Assembly: GCA_947459205.1 (NCBI GenBank)
Contig: CANHCR010000014.1
Location: forward strand, 1 to 55,597
Direction of reading: 5' to 3'
Source of the DNA: Caryophanales bacterium
Lineage (GTDB): Bacteria; Bacillota; Bacilli; Paenibacillales; CANHCR01
Length of the DNA: 55,597 nt
The notes under the pieces were generated by a model. That model did not search any database. It saw nothing but the letters and a program-made list of their open reading frames with translations, and was not told where the DNA came from. Numbering within the stretch: position 1 is the stretch's first letter; the number at the start of each line of letters is the position of its first letter. Shown piece by piece: positions 34,615-43,846 of the stretch. The position numbers were made by a program, and so were the translations under genes.

Positions 34615-36390
34615 TTATAGGGAATTTTGGCCCGTGGTCGGCGCCAAGTTCAGCGTGTACCATTGTGGCGGTTGGCTACTGTCGCTCGGATAGTGAACGA
34701 TGAGCAATGTCTGTTTGTCCGTGTCAGGCAGTTGATTTTGTTGATAACCGGCAAGATCAAATGGAAGCCGTTCGAGCATCAAATGTTTATGCATCGATTT
34801 CGCGTCCAAATTCAACTGTGCGAATGACTCGGAAACATGTTCAGGATGTTCGGCCAACCGTTCCATCCAGTGCTGATGCGTCGCTTTGTCTAACGAAATA
34901 TCCCACCAGATTTTGCGCGGACGATACTTATGCTGCATGAAATAGTCAAGTTTCATGAAGCCTTCTGCCACCGCTGGACGTTGCAATCCGCGCACCTCTA
35001 AAAATTGGCGCAGCCGCGTAAACAAGTCCTCCAGTTGGTGGCCGATGCGTTGCCAACCTTGCAACTCCCAAAAATCACCGAACGCTTGAAAAAAGTCGAA
35101 AGCGGAAGAAAACTCGTGGGCGATCAAGTAGTTGAGCGTAAAATCCATGCGGTGGGCATTCCAGTACTTTTCGAGTACATCCTCTACTCGCTTGATTCGC
35201 ACGATATCGGCAAACGACATAATCTCATTGCTCAACATTTCGTACGGCGCGTGCTCCATATAAACATATCCATACTTATGCGCGTCGTTGCGGATGCCGG
35301 TGCCGCGCAACATTTTTAAAAAGCCGAGTTGCAACTCCTCGGGACCAAGTGCGAACACGTCGTTGAACGTTTTGCGGAACGAGTCATAATTTTCCTCCGG
35401 CAAACCTGCAATCAAATCGAGGTGCTGATCGATTTTGCCGCTCGCTCGCACCATCGAAACGGTGCGTGATAATTTTGTGAAATTCTGCTTGCGGTTGATG
35501 ATCTCGTTGGTCAAATCATTCGTCGACTGCACGCCGATTTCGAAGCGGAAGATGCCCGGCGGCGCGTGTTCGGCCAAATAGTCGAGCACCTCTGGACGCA
35601 TGATGTCGGCGGTAATTTCGAATTGGAACACGCAACCACCGTGGTTTTCGATAAGAAACTGAAAAATTTCGAGCGCATAGTCGCGCTTGATGTTGAATGT
35701 GCGATCGACGAACTTGATTAACTTCGCACCGGATTGTATCAAATACAAGATGTCGGCCTTCGTGCGTTCCATGCTAAAGTAGCGCACGCCAACCTCAATG
35801 CTCGATAAACAAAACGAGCAACTGAACGGACAGCCGCGACTCGTTTCGAAGTAAACGACGCGAGTGGCGAGCGCAGGCAAATCTTCCACAAATCGATGCG
35901 GTGATGGAATGTCATCCAGTTTCAATTTTGGACGCGCCGGATTGATGAGCGCTTGACCGTCCTGTGTTCGATAAGCGAGCCCGAACACATAGTGAAATTT
36001 CTGTTCGCCCGCCAGTTGCTGCAACAGGTGCAGAAATGTCTCTTCCCCTTCACCGACAACGATGAAATCAGCATCGACCACCCTATTCAGCCAATACTCC
36101 ACATCATAGGAAACTTCTGGTCCGCCGAGCACGATTTTGACGCTCGGCAACACCTTGCGCAATATGGAGACGACGCGAATCGTTTCTTCGATGTTCCAAA
36201 TGTAGCAGGAGAAGCCGACGACGTCTGGTTGGCGTTGATATAGATCAGACACGATGTTCATCAACGGATCTTTGATGGTAAATTCGGCAATATCCACCTC
36301 AAAATGACCGGCGCAGAACGACTTCAAATAGCGCAGCGCCAGCGAGGTATGAATGTATTTGGCGTTCAGTGTAGATACAACAATGTTCAA
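34615..36390 (-). CDS. B12-binding-domain radical SAM protein
   Basis: A 591-residue protein with an N-terminal cobalamin-binding-like Rossmann domain (about 1-135), a radical SAM core with Cys187, Cys191 and Cys194 (GCPFSCSFC), and a C-terminal DUF4080-like region. The substrate is unknown; relatives methylate or rearrange unreactive carbons. The canonical B12 ligand motif DxHxxG is not present in the N-terminal domain, so cobalamin binding is unproven. The start is TTG 36390, after GAGGGAT. It follows the ABC permease by 87 bases and may share its promoter. Confidence 0.82.
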   Translation of the reverse strand: MNIVVSTLNAKYIHTSLALRYLKSFCAGHFEVDIAEFTIKDPLMNIVSDLYQRQPDVVGFSCYIWNIEETIRVVSILRKVLPSVKIVLGGPEVSYDVEYWLNRVVDADFIVVGEGEETFLHLLQQLAGEQKFHYVFGLAYRTQDGQALINPARPKLKLDDIPSPHRFVEDLPALATRVVYFETSRGCPFSCSFCLSSIEVGVRYFSMERTKADILYLIQSGAKLIKFVDRTFNIKRDYALEIFQFLIENHGGCVFQFEITADIMRPEVLDYLAEHAPPGIFRFEIGVQSTNDLTNEIINRKQNFTKLSRTVSMVRASGKIDQHLDLIAGLPEENYDSFRKTFNDVFALGPEELQLGFLKMLRGTGIRNDAHKYGYVYMEHAPYEMLSNEIMSFADIVRIKRVEDVLEKYWNAHRMDFTLNYLIAHEFSSAFDFFQAFGDFWELQGWQRIGHQLEDLFTRLRQFLEVRGLQRPAVAEGFMKLDYFMQHKYRPRKIWWDISLDKATHQHWMERLAEHPEHVSESFAQLNLDAKSMHKHLMLERLPFDLAGYQQNQLPDTDKQTLLIVHYPSDSSQPPQWYTLNLAPTTGQNSL

Positions 36391-36477
36391 GTGAATCCCT
36401 CTATGCAGTAAAGTTTCGGTCCTTTTATTTTACAGGCTCAAAGCAAGAAAAGCGAACGGACACTTGGTGACTGCCGG

Positions 36478-37620
36478 CTATTCCCATTTGAAAGTAACGC
36501 TGGCGATCCAAAACGCACCAACCGTCCATAAGCCCAAATAAAGTAACTGTGGCCAAAGGAGCGTCAAATCTGCGCCGACATTCATCACTTGGCGCAAGGC
36601 GGTCGTTAGTTGTGCAATCGGCAACGTGTGGATAATCGGTTGCAAAAATTCCGGCATATCTTTGATGGGAAAGAAAATACCACCAACAAACAGCAATGGA
36701 AACGAGATAAAGCCGGCAATCGGTCCAGCGCTTTCGGGCGTTTTTGCTAGACCAGCAATGATGAAGCCAATCGACATGAATGATAACGTGCCGAGTACGA
36801 CAAATGTCATCAACAGCCACCATGAGCCGTTGACCTGTGTGCCGAATACGAAAAAGCCGACGAGCAGTACGATGACCGCCTGTAAGCCGTTGAGCGAGAG
36901 ACGCGCCGTAATTTGTGCGGCGATAAACGTCGACGCTTTCAATGTGGTACCCTGCATGCGCCGAAGGATGCCTCGCTCGCGCCACGAGGCAATTTGTCCA
37001 GCGACGCCGTTCAAATTATTGGACATGATCATCATAGCAACGATACCGGGTACGAGAAAATCGATATACTCTAGTTGCAGCGAAAGTACGCCTTTCTCCT
37101 GCACGGTCACGACCGGCTTGTAATCGAGTTGGCTTTTGCTAAACTCATCGACGACTTGTGAGACGAACAGCCGTCCCGTTTCATACGTGAGTCGATTCGT
37201 CTCGTCATAGTAATAGAGTACTTGGGCAACCTGACTTGCTTCTACTTCCGTTTCTGCTTCTACCTTCGCCTGCCCCACCCGCTCACCGTAGCCGCGCGGA
37301 ATGACCAACACCAGCTGCGTATCGCCCTGTTTCAACTGTTCAAGCGCCTGCTCACGCGATGAACCTTTTGTGCCAGTGAATGATGTAAATTCGATGACTT
37401 CGCTCGTTTGCAGTTTTTTCACCAATTGTTGTGAGACGGCAGACTGATCTTCATCGAGCACAAGACCACCGAGTGAGATGCCGCCACCGCCACCGATGAA
37501 TGAGCCGAGCATGACCATGAAGAACACGGGAAACATCAGGCTCCAAAAAACAACTTGTCGATTGCGCACAAAAATGCGCAGTTGTGATAATGTCAGCTGC
37601 CAATAGGCTTTTCGTCTCAT
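36478..37620 (-). CDS. ABC-2 type transporter permease
   Basis: A 380-residue permease: one N-terminal membrane helix (about residues 20-40), a long extracytoplasmic domain, then five hydrophobic segments from about residue 190 on, the ABC-2 layout. The FPLLFVGGIFFPIKDMP segment is typical of drug and antibiotic exporters. Its ATG overlaps the TGA of the ATPase gene. Substrate not known. Confidence 0.85.
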   Translation of the reverse strand: MRRKAYWQLTLSQLRIFVRNRQVVFWSLMFPVFFMVMLGSFIGGGGGISLGGLVLDEDQSAVSQQLVKKLQTSEVIEFTSFTGTKGSSREQALEQLKQGDTQLVLVIPRGYGERVGQAKVEAETEVEASQVAQVLYYYDETNRLTYETGRLFVSQVVDEFSKSQLDYKPVVTVQEKGVLSLQLEYIDFLVPGIVAMMIMSNNLNGVAGQIASWRERGILRRMQGTTLKASTFIAAQITARLSLNGLQAVIVLLVGFFVFGTQVNGSWWLLMTFVVLGTLSFMSIGFIIAGLAKTPESAGPIAGFISFPLLFVGGIFFPIKDMPEFLQPIIHTLPIAQLTTALRQVMNVGADLTLLWPQLLYLGLWTVGAFWIASVTFKWE

Positions 37621-38564
37621 GATTCGCGCAAGCTCCTTCCCGTCATTTGAATGAACACGTCTTCGAGCGTTGCCGTACGCGTCGACAAATCACTCAGACG
37701 CACACTTGATTGGCCGCACCAAGCGAGCAGGTCGACAAGCGTCCGCTGAGCATCATTCGAATAGAGGACTGCTGTTTGTTTGCGGAATTCGACGCGCGTG
37801 ACGGCAGCGAGCGTTTGCCAGCTTTCCTTGAATTGTGCAATTGCGTCACTGTCGGCTGCCAACTCGACCGGCAACGTGAATTCAACGGCACTCTCTGAAC
37901 TGAGACTTTTGACCAACTGTTGCGGAGTGTCGAGTGCGATGATTTGTCCTTGGTCCATCAAGCAAATACGGTCACACAACACGTGCGCCTCATCCATGTA
38001 GTGCGTCGACAAAATCATCGTTTTGCCGCGTTCTTTCAGTTTCAAAATGATGTCCCACAGCACCCGCCGCGCCTGTGGATCAAGCCCAGTCGTCGGTTCA
38101 TCGAGAAACAGCACCTGCGGATCGTTGACCAACGCAAGCGCAATCGCTAGGCGTTGTTTTTGCCCGCCGGACAAACCTTTGACACGGGCATTCATCTTCT
38201 CACGCAACGCCATTTCATCAATCAGCGGCTCGACTGGCAACGATTTTTCGTAAAAACTCGCATAAAGTTCCATCATCTCGTGGACCGTTAACAAATCAAA
38301 CATCGATGTCGACTGCAGTTGCACGCCAATCACGGCCTTGACGCGATCCATCTGCTTTTGCGTGTCGAAACCAGCAATCGTCGCCCGCCCACCATCCGGT
38401 TTTCGCAATCCCTCTAACATCTCGATAGTTGTCGTTTTGCCTGCTCCGTTCGGACCGAGTAAGCCAAATACCTCGCCACGACGGACAGCAAACCGAACCT
38501 CGTTGACCACCGTTTTTTTATCGTACACTTTGCTCAAGCCATCGACTTCGATGATGTTCTCCAT
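37617..38564 (-). CDS. ABC transporter ATP-binding protein
   Basis: A 315-residue ATPase of the DrrA/CcmA type. Walker A GPNGAGKTT, the LSGGQKQR signature, Walker B VLFLDEP and the switch His (STHYMDEA) are all present, followed by a C-terminal extension. ATG 38564 follows AAGGAG at eight bases; the GTG at 38573 overlaps the site and was left out. It pairs with the permease to form an exporter. Confidence 0.9.
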   Translation of the reverse strand: MENIIEVDGLSKVYDKKTVVNEVRFAVRRGEVFGLLGPNGAGKTTTIEMLEGLRKPDGGRATIAGFDTQKQMDRVKAVIGVQLQSTSMFDLLTVHEMMELYASFYEKSLPVEPLIDEMALREKMNARVKGLSGGQKQRLAIALALVNDPQVLFLDEPTTGLDPQARRVLWDIILKLKERGKTMILSTHYMDEAHVLCDRICLMDQGQIIALDTPQQLVKSLSSESAVEFTLPVELAADSDAIAQFKESWQTLAAVTRVEFRKQTAVLYSNDAQRTLVDLLAWCGQSSVRLSDLSTRTATLEDVFIQMTGRSLRES

Positions 38565-38648
38565 CTCATGCACTCCTTGTTTTTCTGCATTTCACATTCT
38601 ATTGTATAATCATGATAACCGATATCGAACGAATAGGAGAAATAAAAA

Positions 38649-40031
38649 ATGAAAGCAAAACCGTCAGCGGAGCAAATCAAGGTCGGCGAACGAATCATTG
38701 TGACTATCAAACGATTGGGCATCAATGGCGAAGGGGTTGGCTACTATCGGCGTAAAGCAGTGTTTATTGAAGGTGCATTGCCTGGTGAAGTCGTCAAGGC
38801 TACGGTCAGTCGCATCGAAACTGGGTATTTACTCGCAACTGTCGATGAGCGTGAAAAAACGTCAAAACAACGGGTTACGCCAGAGTGTAGCGCTTTTCGC
38901 GACGAACAATGCGGTGGCTGTCAGTTGCAGCATTTAAGTTATGAGGGGCAGTTGCTTGAAAAAGCGGAGATGGTGCGCGAGGCTTTCGCTCGTTACTGCG
39001 GCGATGTGGCGGTAGATGTGCGTCCCGTAATCGGCATGGACAATCCGTGGCGCTATCGCAACAAAGCGCAATTCCAGTTGTCTGTGGACAAATCGGGCCG
39101 TGTGGTTGCAGGACTGTACAGTGCCAACAGTCATCGGTTGCTTGATTTGGCCGATTGCCCGATTCAACCGTCACCCATCAATACGGTGCTGAGAACGCTG
39201 GTCGAGTTGATTCAATCGCTGCACGTTTCCATTTTCAATGAAAAAACAGGTAAAGGATGTTTGCGCTCGCTCGTTGTGCGTGAATCCCCCAACGGTGAAA
39301 TGCAACTCACGCTTGTCAGTTTTTCCAGTTACATTCCGCAACTTGATGAACTGCTGCACGAATTGCTGAAACGTCATCCACAGATTATATCCGTCGCACA
39401 AAATGTCAATTCGAGTTCAAGTCCGCTCATTTTCGGTGAGCAAACGCGAATTTTGCATGGTGCAGATACACTCGAAATCCGTCTCGGGGCGATGAAGTAT
39501 GCCGTATCACCTCGTGCATTTTTTCAATTGAACAGCGAACAAACGGTGAAACTATATGACGAAATCAAACAGGCAGCCTCACTCTCGGGCAGCGAATGCG
39601 TGGTAGATGCATATTGCGGTTCAGGCACTATTGGTCTGTGGCTGGCAAGTGAGGCCAAAGAAGTTCTAGGCGTCGAGACGATCGAAGATGCCGTATTGGA
39701 CGCACAGTACAATGCTCAATTGAATGGCATCGAAAATACTACATTTACATGTGCGCTGGCAGAACAATGGTTGCCGAGTCGGGTGCACAAAGGCTTGAAA
39801 GCGGACGTCATAGTCGTAGATCCGCCTCGCGCTGGCTGTGATCGCAAATTACTACAGGCGATTTCTGACGCTAAACCAGAGAAATTGATTTACGTGTCGT
39901 GCAATCCGTCGACGTTAGCCAAAGATTGCCGGTACTTACTCGAACAAGGGTTTCGAATCGACTATGTGCAGCCTGTGGATTTGTTCCCTCATACTTCGCA
40001 CGTAGAGTGCGTTGTTTTGTTAACAAAGTAA
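38649..40031 (+). CDS. rlmD: 23S rRNA (uracil-C5)-methyltransferase
   Basis: A 460-residue TrmA-family enzyme. Residues 8-65 form a TRAM domain, Cys80, Cys88, Cys91 and Cys170 should hold a 4Fe-4S cluster, and the C-terminal SAM domain has DAYCGSGTIGLW, VVDPPRAGCD and the catalytic Cys in VSCNPSTLAKD. In Bacillus one such enzyme, RlmCD, modifies U747 and U1939; another paralogue also exists, so the exact target is not sure. An AGGAGAAAT site precedes the ATG. It is divergent from the ABC ATPase gene. Confidence 0.88.
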   Translation: MKAKPSAEQIKVGERIIVTIKRLGINGEGVGYYRRKAVFIEGALPGEVVKATVSRIETGYLLATVDEREKTSKQRVTPECSAFRDEQCGGCQLQHLSYEGQLLEKAEMVREAFARYCGDVAVDVRPVIGMDNPWRYRNKAQFQLSVDKSGRVVAGLYSANSHRLLDLADCPIQPSPINTVLRTLVELIQSLHVSIFNEKTGKGCLRSLVVRESPNGEMQLTLVSFSSYIPQLDELLHELLKRHPQIISVAQNVNSSSSPLIFGEQTRILHGADTLEIRLGAMKYAVSPRAFFQLNSEQTVKLYDEIKQAASLSGSECVVDAYCGSGTIGLWLASEAKEVLGVETIEDAVLDAQYNAQLNGIENTTFTCALAEQWLPSRVHKGLKADVIVVDPPRAGCDRKLLQAISDAKPEKLIYVSCNPSTLAKDCRYLLEQGFRIDYVQPVDLFPHTSHVECVVLLTK

Positions 40032-40212
40032 AGCGTTAGAGCCTGTGAAAGCACGAAGCAATCCGGATTATGCGGGGCATGCGTATCATAAATAAGGACA
40101 AAAAACTTAGTGGTTCATTTATAGTTTATGAGATTAGGTCCAGTATGTTGCAATATAAGGGTGTGGTATTCTGAGTTATTTTAACAAGTTAGATCAAGAC
40201 TCAAAAAATATT
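40032..40212. other. AT-rich gap upstream of the membrane protein
   Basis: About 180 bases between the rRNA methyltransferase and the membrane protein gene. No RNA gene, clear promoter or terminator was found. A reading frame with an upstream AAGGGTG enters the next gene from about 40168. Confidence 0.4.
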
Positions 40213-40614
40213 TTGAAATGGTTGGTCACAGCTATTCTTAGTTTGTGTGCAGCAGTTTTGTGTATCATGATGCATTTTTATTTATATTCCATCGTACTTG
40301 ATTGGTTATCTAAATCGCCAGGTTTAAAAGAGCAAGTATTCTCCTTTTTATTGAAAAACGACATATGGATCACGGGCGTTTTGGGTTTTGTGGTTGGATT
40401 CATTTTAGGCAAATGGTTGTTTTCACTAACTAAGTTAGTGGGGATATACCTGTTATTTTTAATCATCATGCTTAATCAGTTGATAAGTTCGTATATCTCC
40501 AACCTGATTTATTTGGATTTTAAAGTTGATTCTTCATTTGGAGTCAGTATGGTTGTCGGAGCAGTGCTCTATATGTTATATGTTCACTTTTTAAACCGAA
40601 CCCCCAAAAAATAA
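40213..40614 (+). CDS. Hypothetical AT-rich membrane protein
   Basis: A 133-residue protein with four hydrophobic segments and a short basic end (LNRTPKK). The only standard start is TTG 40213, which lacks a ribosome site; the frame stays open upstream from about 40168, with AAGGGTG before it, giving a plausible N terminus LSYFNKLDQDSKNIL. The real start may therefore be non-standard or lost. Base composition is clearly AT-richer than the neighbours, as in the toxin-antitoxin genes beside it. Not recognised; possibly horizontally acquired. Confidence 0.55.
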   Translation: MKWLVTAILSLCAAVLCIMMHFYLYSIVLDWLSKSPGLKEQVFSFLLKNDIWITGVLGFVVGFILGKWLFSLTKLVGIYLLFLIIMLNQLISSYISNLIYLDFKVDSSFGVSMVVGAVLYMLYVHFLNRTPKK

Positions 40615-40920
40615 TCACAATATAAACTGATACTTTCTCTTACCGTGAAGAATTCGTCTGATTTCGATTTCTTCTTCTATAAACACATAAAAGACCAGGT
40701 AGTTTTGGATGACTAACATCCGATATTTTAAAGATTGTAATCGCCGGTCATTCGGTACCAATCCCAAAAATGGAAAAGCAGCTAGTTTCGAAATCGTTTC
40801 ATCCAATTTATCGACAAAAGCATGTGCTGCTTGTGCATCGTCTTTTGAGATGTATTCGATGATCTGAAGAAGGTCTTGCTGAGCGGATGGCAAATATTTA
40901 ATTTGTAATGTTTGAGCCAT
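40615..40920 (-). CDS. RelE/ParE family toxin
   Basis: A 101-residue toxin of the RelE/ParE superfamily. Typical features are the start IKYLPSAQQDLLQIIEYIS, the middle LPAFPFLGLVPNDR-like stretch (here KLAAFPFLGLVPNDRR), the strand YLVFYVF and the end RILHGKRKY. Whether it cleaves ribosome-bound mRNA or poisons gyrase cannot be told. It overlaps its antitoxin gene by 23 bases. Confidence 0.85.
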   Translation of the reverse strand: MAQTLQIKYLPSAQQDLLQIIEYISKDDAQAAHAFVDKLDETISKLAAFPFLGLVPNDRRLQSLKYRMLVIQNYLVFYVFIEEEIEIRRILHGKRKYQFIL

Positions 40921-41179
40921 TGATTTTTCCTCGAAGTAGATTCATCATTTCCTCATGGGAACGTTTTGGTGCTTGCTGACGACTCTCTTCTTCAGCAACA
41001 GCAAGTTTTTCATATAACTCAATGATTGCTTGTTGCTTTTCATACAATGCATGACTCATGATGACTAAATCGCCGACGCCATTTTTTGTGATGAAAACAG
41101 GTTCTCCTTCTTTGTGGCATAGGTCGGAAATCAAGTTGAAGTTGTTTCGCAAATCAGAAATCGGTCGGATATTCGGCAT
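40898..41179 (-). CDS. Phd/YefM family antitoxin
   Basis: A 93-residue antitoxin. The N-terminal MPNIRPISDLRNNFNLIS and FITKNGVGDLVIMSHALYE segments are the Phd/YefM DNA-binding fold; the charged C terminus should bind and neutralise the toxin. ATG 41179 follows AGAGGTG; the GTG at 41188 overlaps that site. The pair is headed by a promoter with an inverted repeat, consistent with self-repression. Confidence 0.88.
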   Translation of the reverse strand: MPNIRPISDLRNNFNLISDLCHKEGEPVFITKNGVGDLVIMSHALYEKQQAIIELYEKLAVAEEESRQQAPKRSHEEMMNLLRGKINGSNITN

Positions 41180-41204
41180 TTTGAACACCTCTGTTTCAAT
41201 GTTT

Positions 41205-41221
41205 TAATTATCATAATTATA
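41205..41221 (-). promoter_or_regulatory. Toxin-antitoxin operator and -10
   Basis: A perfect palindrome TAATTAT-C-ATAATTA at 41205-41219 overlaps the minus-strand TATAAT (complement of 41216-41221). This is the standard layout for an autoregulated toxin-antitoxin operon. Confidence 0.65.
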
Positions 41222-41410
41222 CCACAAATCATGATATTTATTGCTCGTTTTCTTCAAGAAAATATTATGCATTAGGTATGATAAGTTCATGCGTATCATC
41301 GTTTAAGTACCAATTAGCTTTTCAACGCGAGCGAAAAGCATGTTGAGATTGTTTGACATTGTTAGTTCACCAATATATATTGAAATGAAAAGCATGAAAG
41401 GATGGATCCC

Positions 41411-41821
41411 ATGAAAGAAATCCCTATGCCTCTTATTCGCCTCAATCAATGTGCCATTGTGCTGCTAGTAACGTTCGCAATTTTTCTCAATGTACCGGTT
41501 CTGATATACGTGATTGCCGCATTCCAAGTGCTTGGATTGATTAGCAACGGGAAACTGAATCCGGTCATTGCGCTTGCCAAACTAGCATTTGGACCAAAAT
41601 TGCAACGTGCTGAGAAACAAGCCGCTGAACTGAACCGCTTCAACAACACAATTGCCGTCATTTTACTGTCACTCGCAACGATTTTCTTGTTGCTCGAGAT
41701 GAAAGTGGCCGCCTACATCGCAGCAGCAGTCGTAGCACTTGCAGCGTTCGTCGCATTGTGTGGTTACTGTATCGGTTGCACAATGTACTACCAATTCAAA
41801 AGACTGTTCTCAAACCGCTGA
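41411..41821 (+). CDS. DUF4395 family membrane protein
   Basis: A 136-residue protein with an N-terminal NQCAIVLLVTFAIFLN helix and two further hydrophobic segments, ending in a CGYCIGC motif before the basic C terminus. This is the DUF4395 pattern; some members lie beside thioredoxin or rhodanese genes. ATG 41411 follows AAAGGA at eight bases. The stop codon sits in the loop of its own terminator. It is upstream of htpG but separated by the terminator and the CIRCE promoter. Confidence 0.8.
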   Translation: MKEIPMPLIRLNQCAIVLLVTFAIFLNVPVLIYVIAAFQVLGLISNGKLNPVIALAKLAFGPKLQRAEKQAAELNRFNNTIAVILLSLATIFLLLEMKVAAYIAAAVVALAAFVALCGYCIGCTMYYQFKRLFSNR

Positions 41822-41837
41822 GAAGCGGTTTTTTTGT
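41813..41837 (+). terminator. Terminator containing the DUF4395 stop codon
   Basis: AACCGC (41813-41818) and GCGGTT (41825-41830) pair around a loop that holds the TGA at 41819-41821; a T run follows. Confidence 0.85.
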
Positions 41838-41857
41838 TGATGTTCGGCCCCAAACGT

Positions 41858-41887
41858 TTGACATAAAAAAGCAGATTATGGTATAAA
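41858..41887 (+). promoter_or_regulatory. htpG promoter
   Basis: TTGACA at 41858-41863 and TATAAA at 41882-41887 are 18 bases apart, followed directly by the CIRCE operator. Confidence 0.85.
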
Positions 41888-41898
41888 TGAAGATAGAT

Positions 41899-41925
41899 TT
41901 AGCACTCTCAACGAAAGAGTGCTAA
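41899..41925 (+). promoter_or_regulatory. CIRCE operator (HrcA site) upstream of htpG
   Basis: TTAGCACTC at 41899-41907, nine bases, GAGTGCTAA at 41917-41925: an exact match to the CIRCE consensus. HrcA should repress from here, with release under heat stress. Confidence 0.95.
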
Positions 41926-41955
41926 CAAATTCGTGCCGAGAGGAGCATGTACTAT

Positions 41956-43845
41956 ATGTCAGCCAAAACAACCAAAAAACAGTTTAAGGCGGAATCGAAA
42001 CGTTTGCTCGAAATGATGATCAACTCAATTTATACACATCGCGAAATTTTCTTGCGCGAGTTGATTTCTAACGCTAGTGACGCCATCGATAAAATGTACT
42101 ATAAAGCGCTGAGCAGTTCGGAGATTGAGTTCAATAAGGATGACTATTTCATCAAAGTGACGGCAGACGAAGCGTCACGTACGTTAACCATCAGCGACAC
42201 CGGAATCGGTATGACGCGCGAAGAATTGGAGAACAATTTGGGGGTCATAGCGAAGAGCGGATCGCTCGCATTCAAAAAAGAGACGGAACTGCAAGAAGAC
42301 CATCAAATCATCGGACAGTTCGGTGTCGGCTTCTACTCCGCATTCATGGTTGCCGATCATGTCAAAGTCATCAGTCGCGCCCATGGAAGTGACGAAGCAT
42401 TTTTGTGGCAATCGTCTGGCGCTGAAGGTTACACGATTGAGTCTACTGAAAAACCATCGTTTGGTACGGACATTATTTTGACAGTTAAACCAAACACAGA
42501 AGACGACTCCTACGACGACTACGTGAGCGAGTACAGTTTGCGCTCAATCATCAAGAAATACTCGGATTTCATCCGCTATCCGATCAAAATGGATATTTCT
42601 GAATCAGTGCTCAAAGAAGGTACTGAAGATGAGTATGAGCAAGTCGTGACCGAGCAAACGGTGAACAGCATGGTGCCAATTTGGCGTAAAAACAAAAGCG
42701 AACTAACGGATGCGGATTACGAAAATCTGTATAACGAAAAACGCTTTGGTTGGGACAAACCACTCTCCCATTTACACATTAGCGCAGACGGTTCGATTCG
42801 CTATCAGTCGATTTTGTACATTCCAGAACAAACACCTTACGATTACTACACCAAGGAGTATGAAAAAGGCTTGGAATTATACTCAAGCGGCGTGCTCATC
42901 ATGAATAAGTGTGCCGATCTGTTGCCGGACTACTTTAGTTTCGTCAAAGGAATCGTCGATTCCGAAGACTTGTCGCTCAACATTTCTCGCGAACTTTTGC
43001 AGCAAGACCGCCAACTCAAAGTCATTGCAAAAAACATCAAAAACAAAATCAAAGGTCACCTGCAGTCTTTGCTCAATAATGAACGGGAAAAATATGAAAC
43101 GTTCTTCAAAGCGTTCGGCCGCCAACTCAAATTTGGTGTGTATAGCGACTACGGCATGGAAAAAGAGGTTTTGCAAGATTTGTTGCTATTTCACTCCTCC
43201 AAAGAACAAAAGTTGGTCTCACTTGACGAATACATTTCGCGCATGAGCGAAGATCAGAAATTCATTTACTACGCAACGGGCGAGTCGCATGCACGCATCG
43301 AAAAATTGCCGCAAGTTGAATTGGTCGCAGACAAAGGATACGAAATTTTGTATTTCACCGATGATATCGACGAGTTCGCCATCAAATCGCTGCGCTCGTA
43401 CAAAGACAAAGAGTTTAAATCCGTATCAAGCGGGGACCTCGGTTTTGAGGATAACGAGAATAAAGAGGCAGAACAAACTTCCGAAGAGGATCAAACCTTG
43501 TTTGATCAAATGAAAGAAGTCCTTAGCGGGAAAGTAAAAGATGTGCGTGCATCGAAACGCCTGAAAAGTCATCCGGTATGTTTGACCGCTGAAGGTGAAT
43601 TGTCGATTGAGATGGAGAAAATCTTGCGTGCAATGCCAAACGCAGAAAATATAGAGGCCAACAAAGTGTTGGAGTTAAACGTGAATCACCCCATTTTTGC
43701 GACGTTGAAGGCTGCTGCCGGCAATGACGAAGAAAAAGTGAAATTATACACTCACCTACTCTACAACCAGGCACTACTCATCGAAGGTTTGCCAATCGAA
43801 GATCCAGTAGAGTTCACCAACAATATTTGCAAAGTGATGGTGTAA
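41956..43845 (+). CDS. htpG: Molecular chaperone HtpG (Hsp90)
   Basis: A 629-residue Hsp90 family chaperone. The N-terminal GHKL ATPase has [12 protein letters not shown], the DTGIGMT loop and [11 protein letters not shown]; the middle client-binding and C-terminal dimerisation domains are complete. ATG 41956 follows GAGGAG by ten bases; the ATG at 41947 is too near that site. In Bacillus subtilis htpG is not controlled by HrcA, but here a perfect CIRCE sits in its leader. It is followed by a DinB-like gene at two bases. Confidence 0.97.
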   Translation: MSAKTTKKQFKAESKRLLEMMINSIYTHREIFLRELISNASDAIDKMYYKALSSSEIEFNKDDYFIKVTADEASRTLTISDTGIGMTREELENNLGVIAKSGSLAFKKETELQEDHQIIGQFGVGFYSAFMVADHVKVISRAHGSDEAFLWQSSGAEGYTIESTEKPSFGTDIILTVKPNTEDDSYDDYVSEYSLRSIIKKYSDFIRYPIKMDISESVLKEGTEDEYEQVVTEQTVNSMVPIWRKNKSELTDADYENLYNEKRFGWDKPLSHLHISADGSIRYQSILYIPEQTPYDYYTKEYEKGLELYSSGVLIMNKCADLLPDYFSFVKGIVDSEDLSLNISRELLQQDRQLKVIAKNIKNKIKGHLQSLLNNEREKYETFFKAFGRQLKFGVYSDYGMEKEVLQDLLLFHSSKEQKLVSLDEYISRMSEDQKFIYYATGESHARIEKLPQVELVADKGYEILYFTDDIDEFAIKSLRSYKDKEFKSVSSGDLGFEDNENKEAEQTSEEDQTLFDQMKEVLSGKVKDVRASKRLKSHPVCLTAEGELSIEMEKILRAMPNAENIEANKVLELNVNHPIFATLKAAAGNDEEKVKLYTHLLYNQALLIEGLPIEDPVEFTNNICKVMV

Positions 43846-43846
43846 T

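Noticed and set aside
36425-36985. 186-residue minus-strand frame
   Set aside because: It overlaps the ABC permease in another frame and lacks hydrophobic pattern or start signal.
40032-40212. tRNA or small RNA gene after rlmD
   Set aside because: No cloverleaf, T-loop or terminator hairpin could be found.
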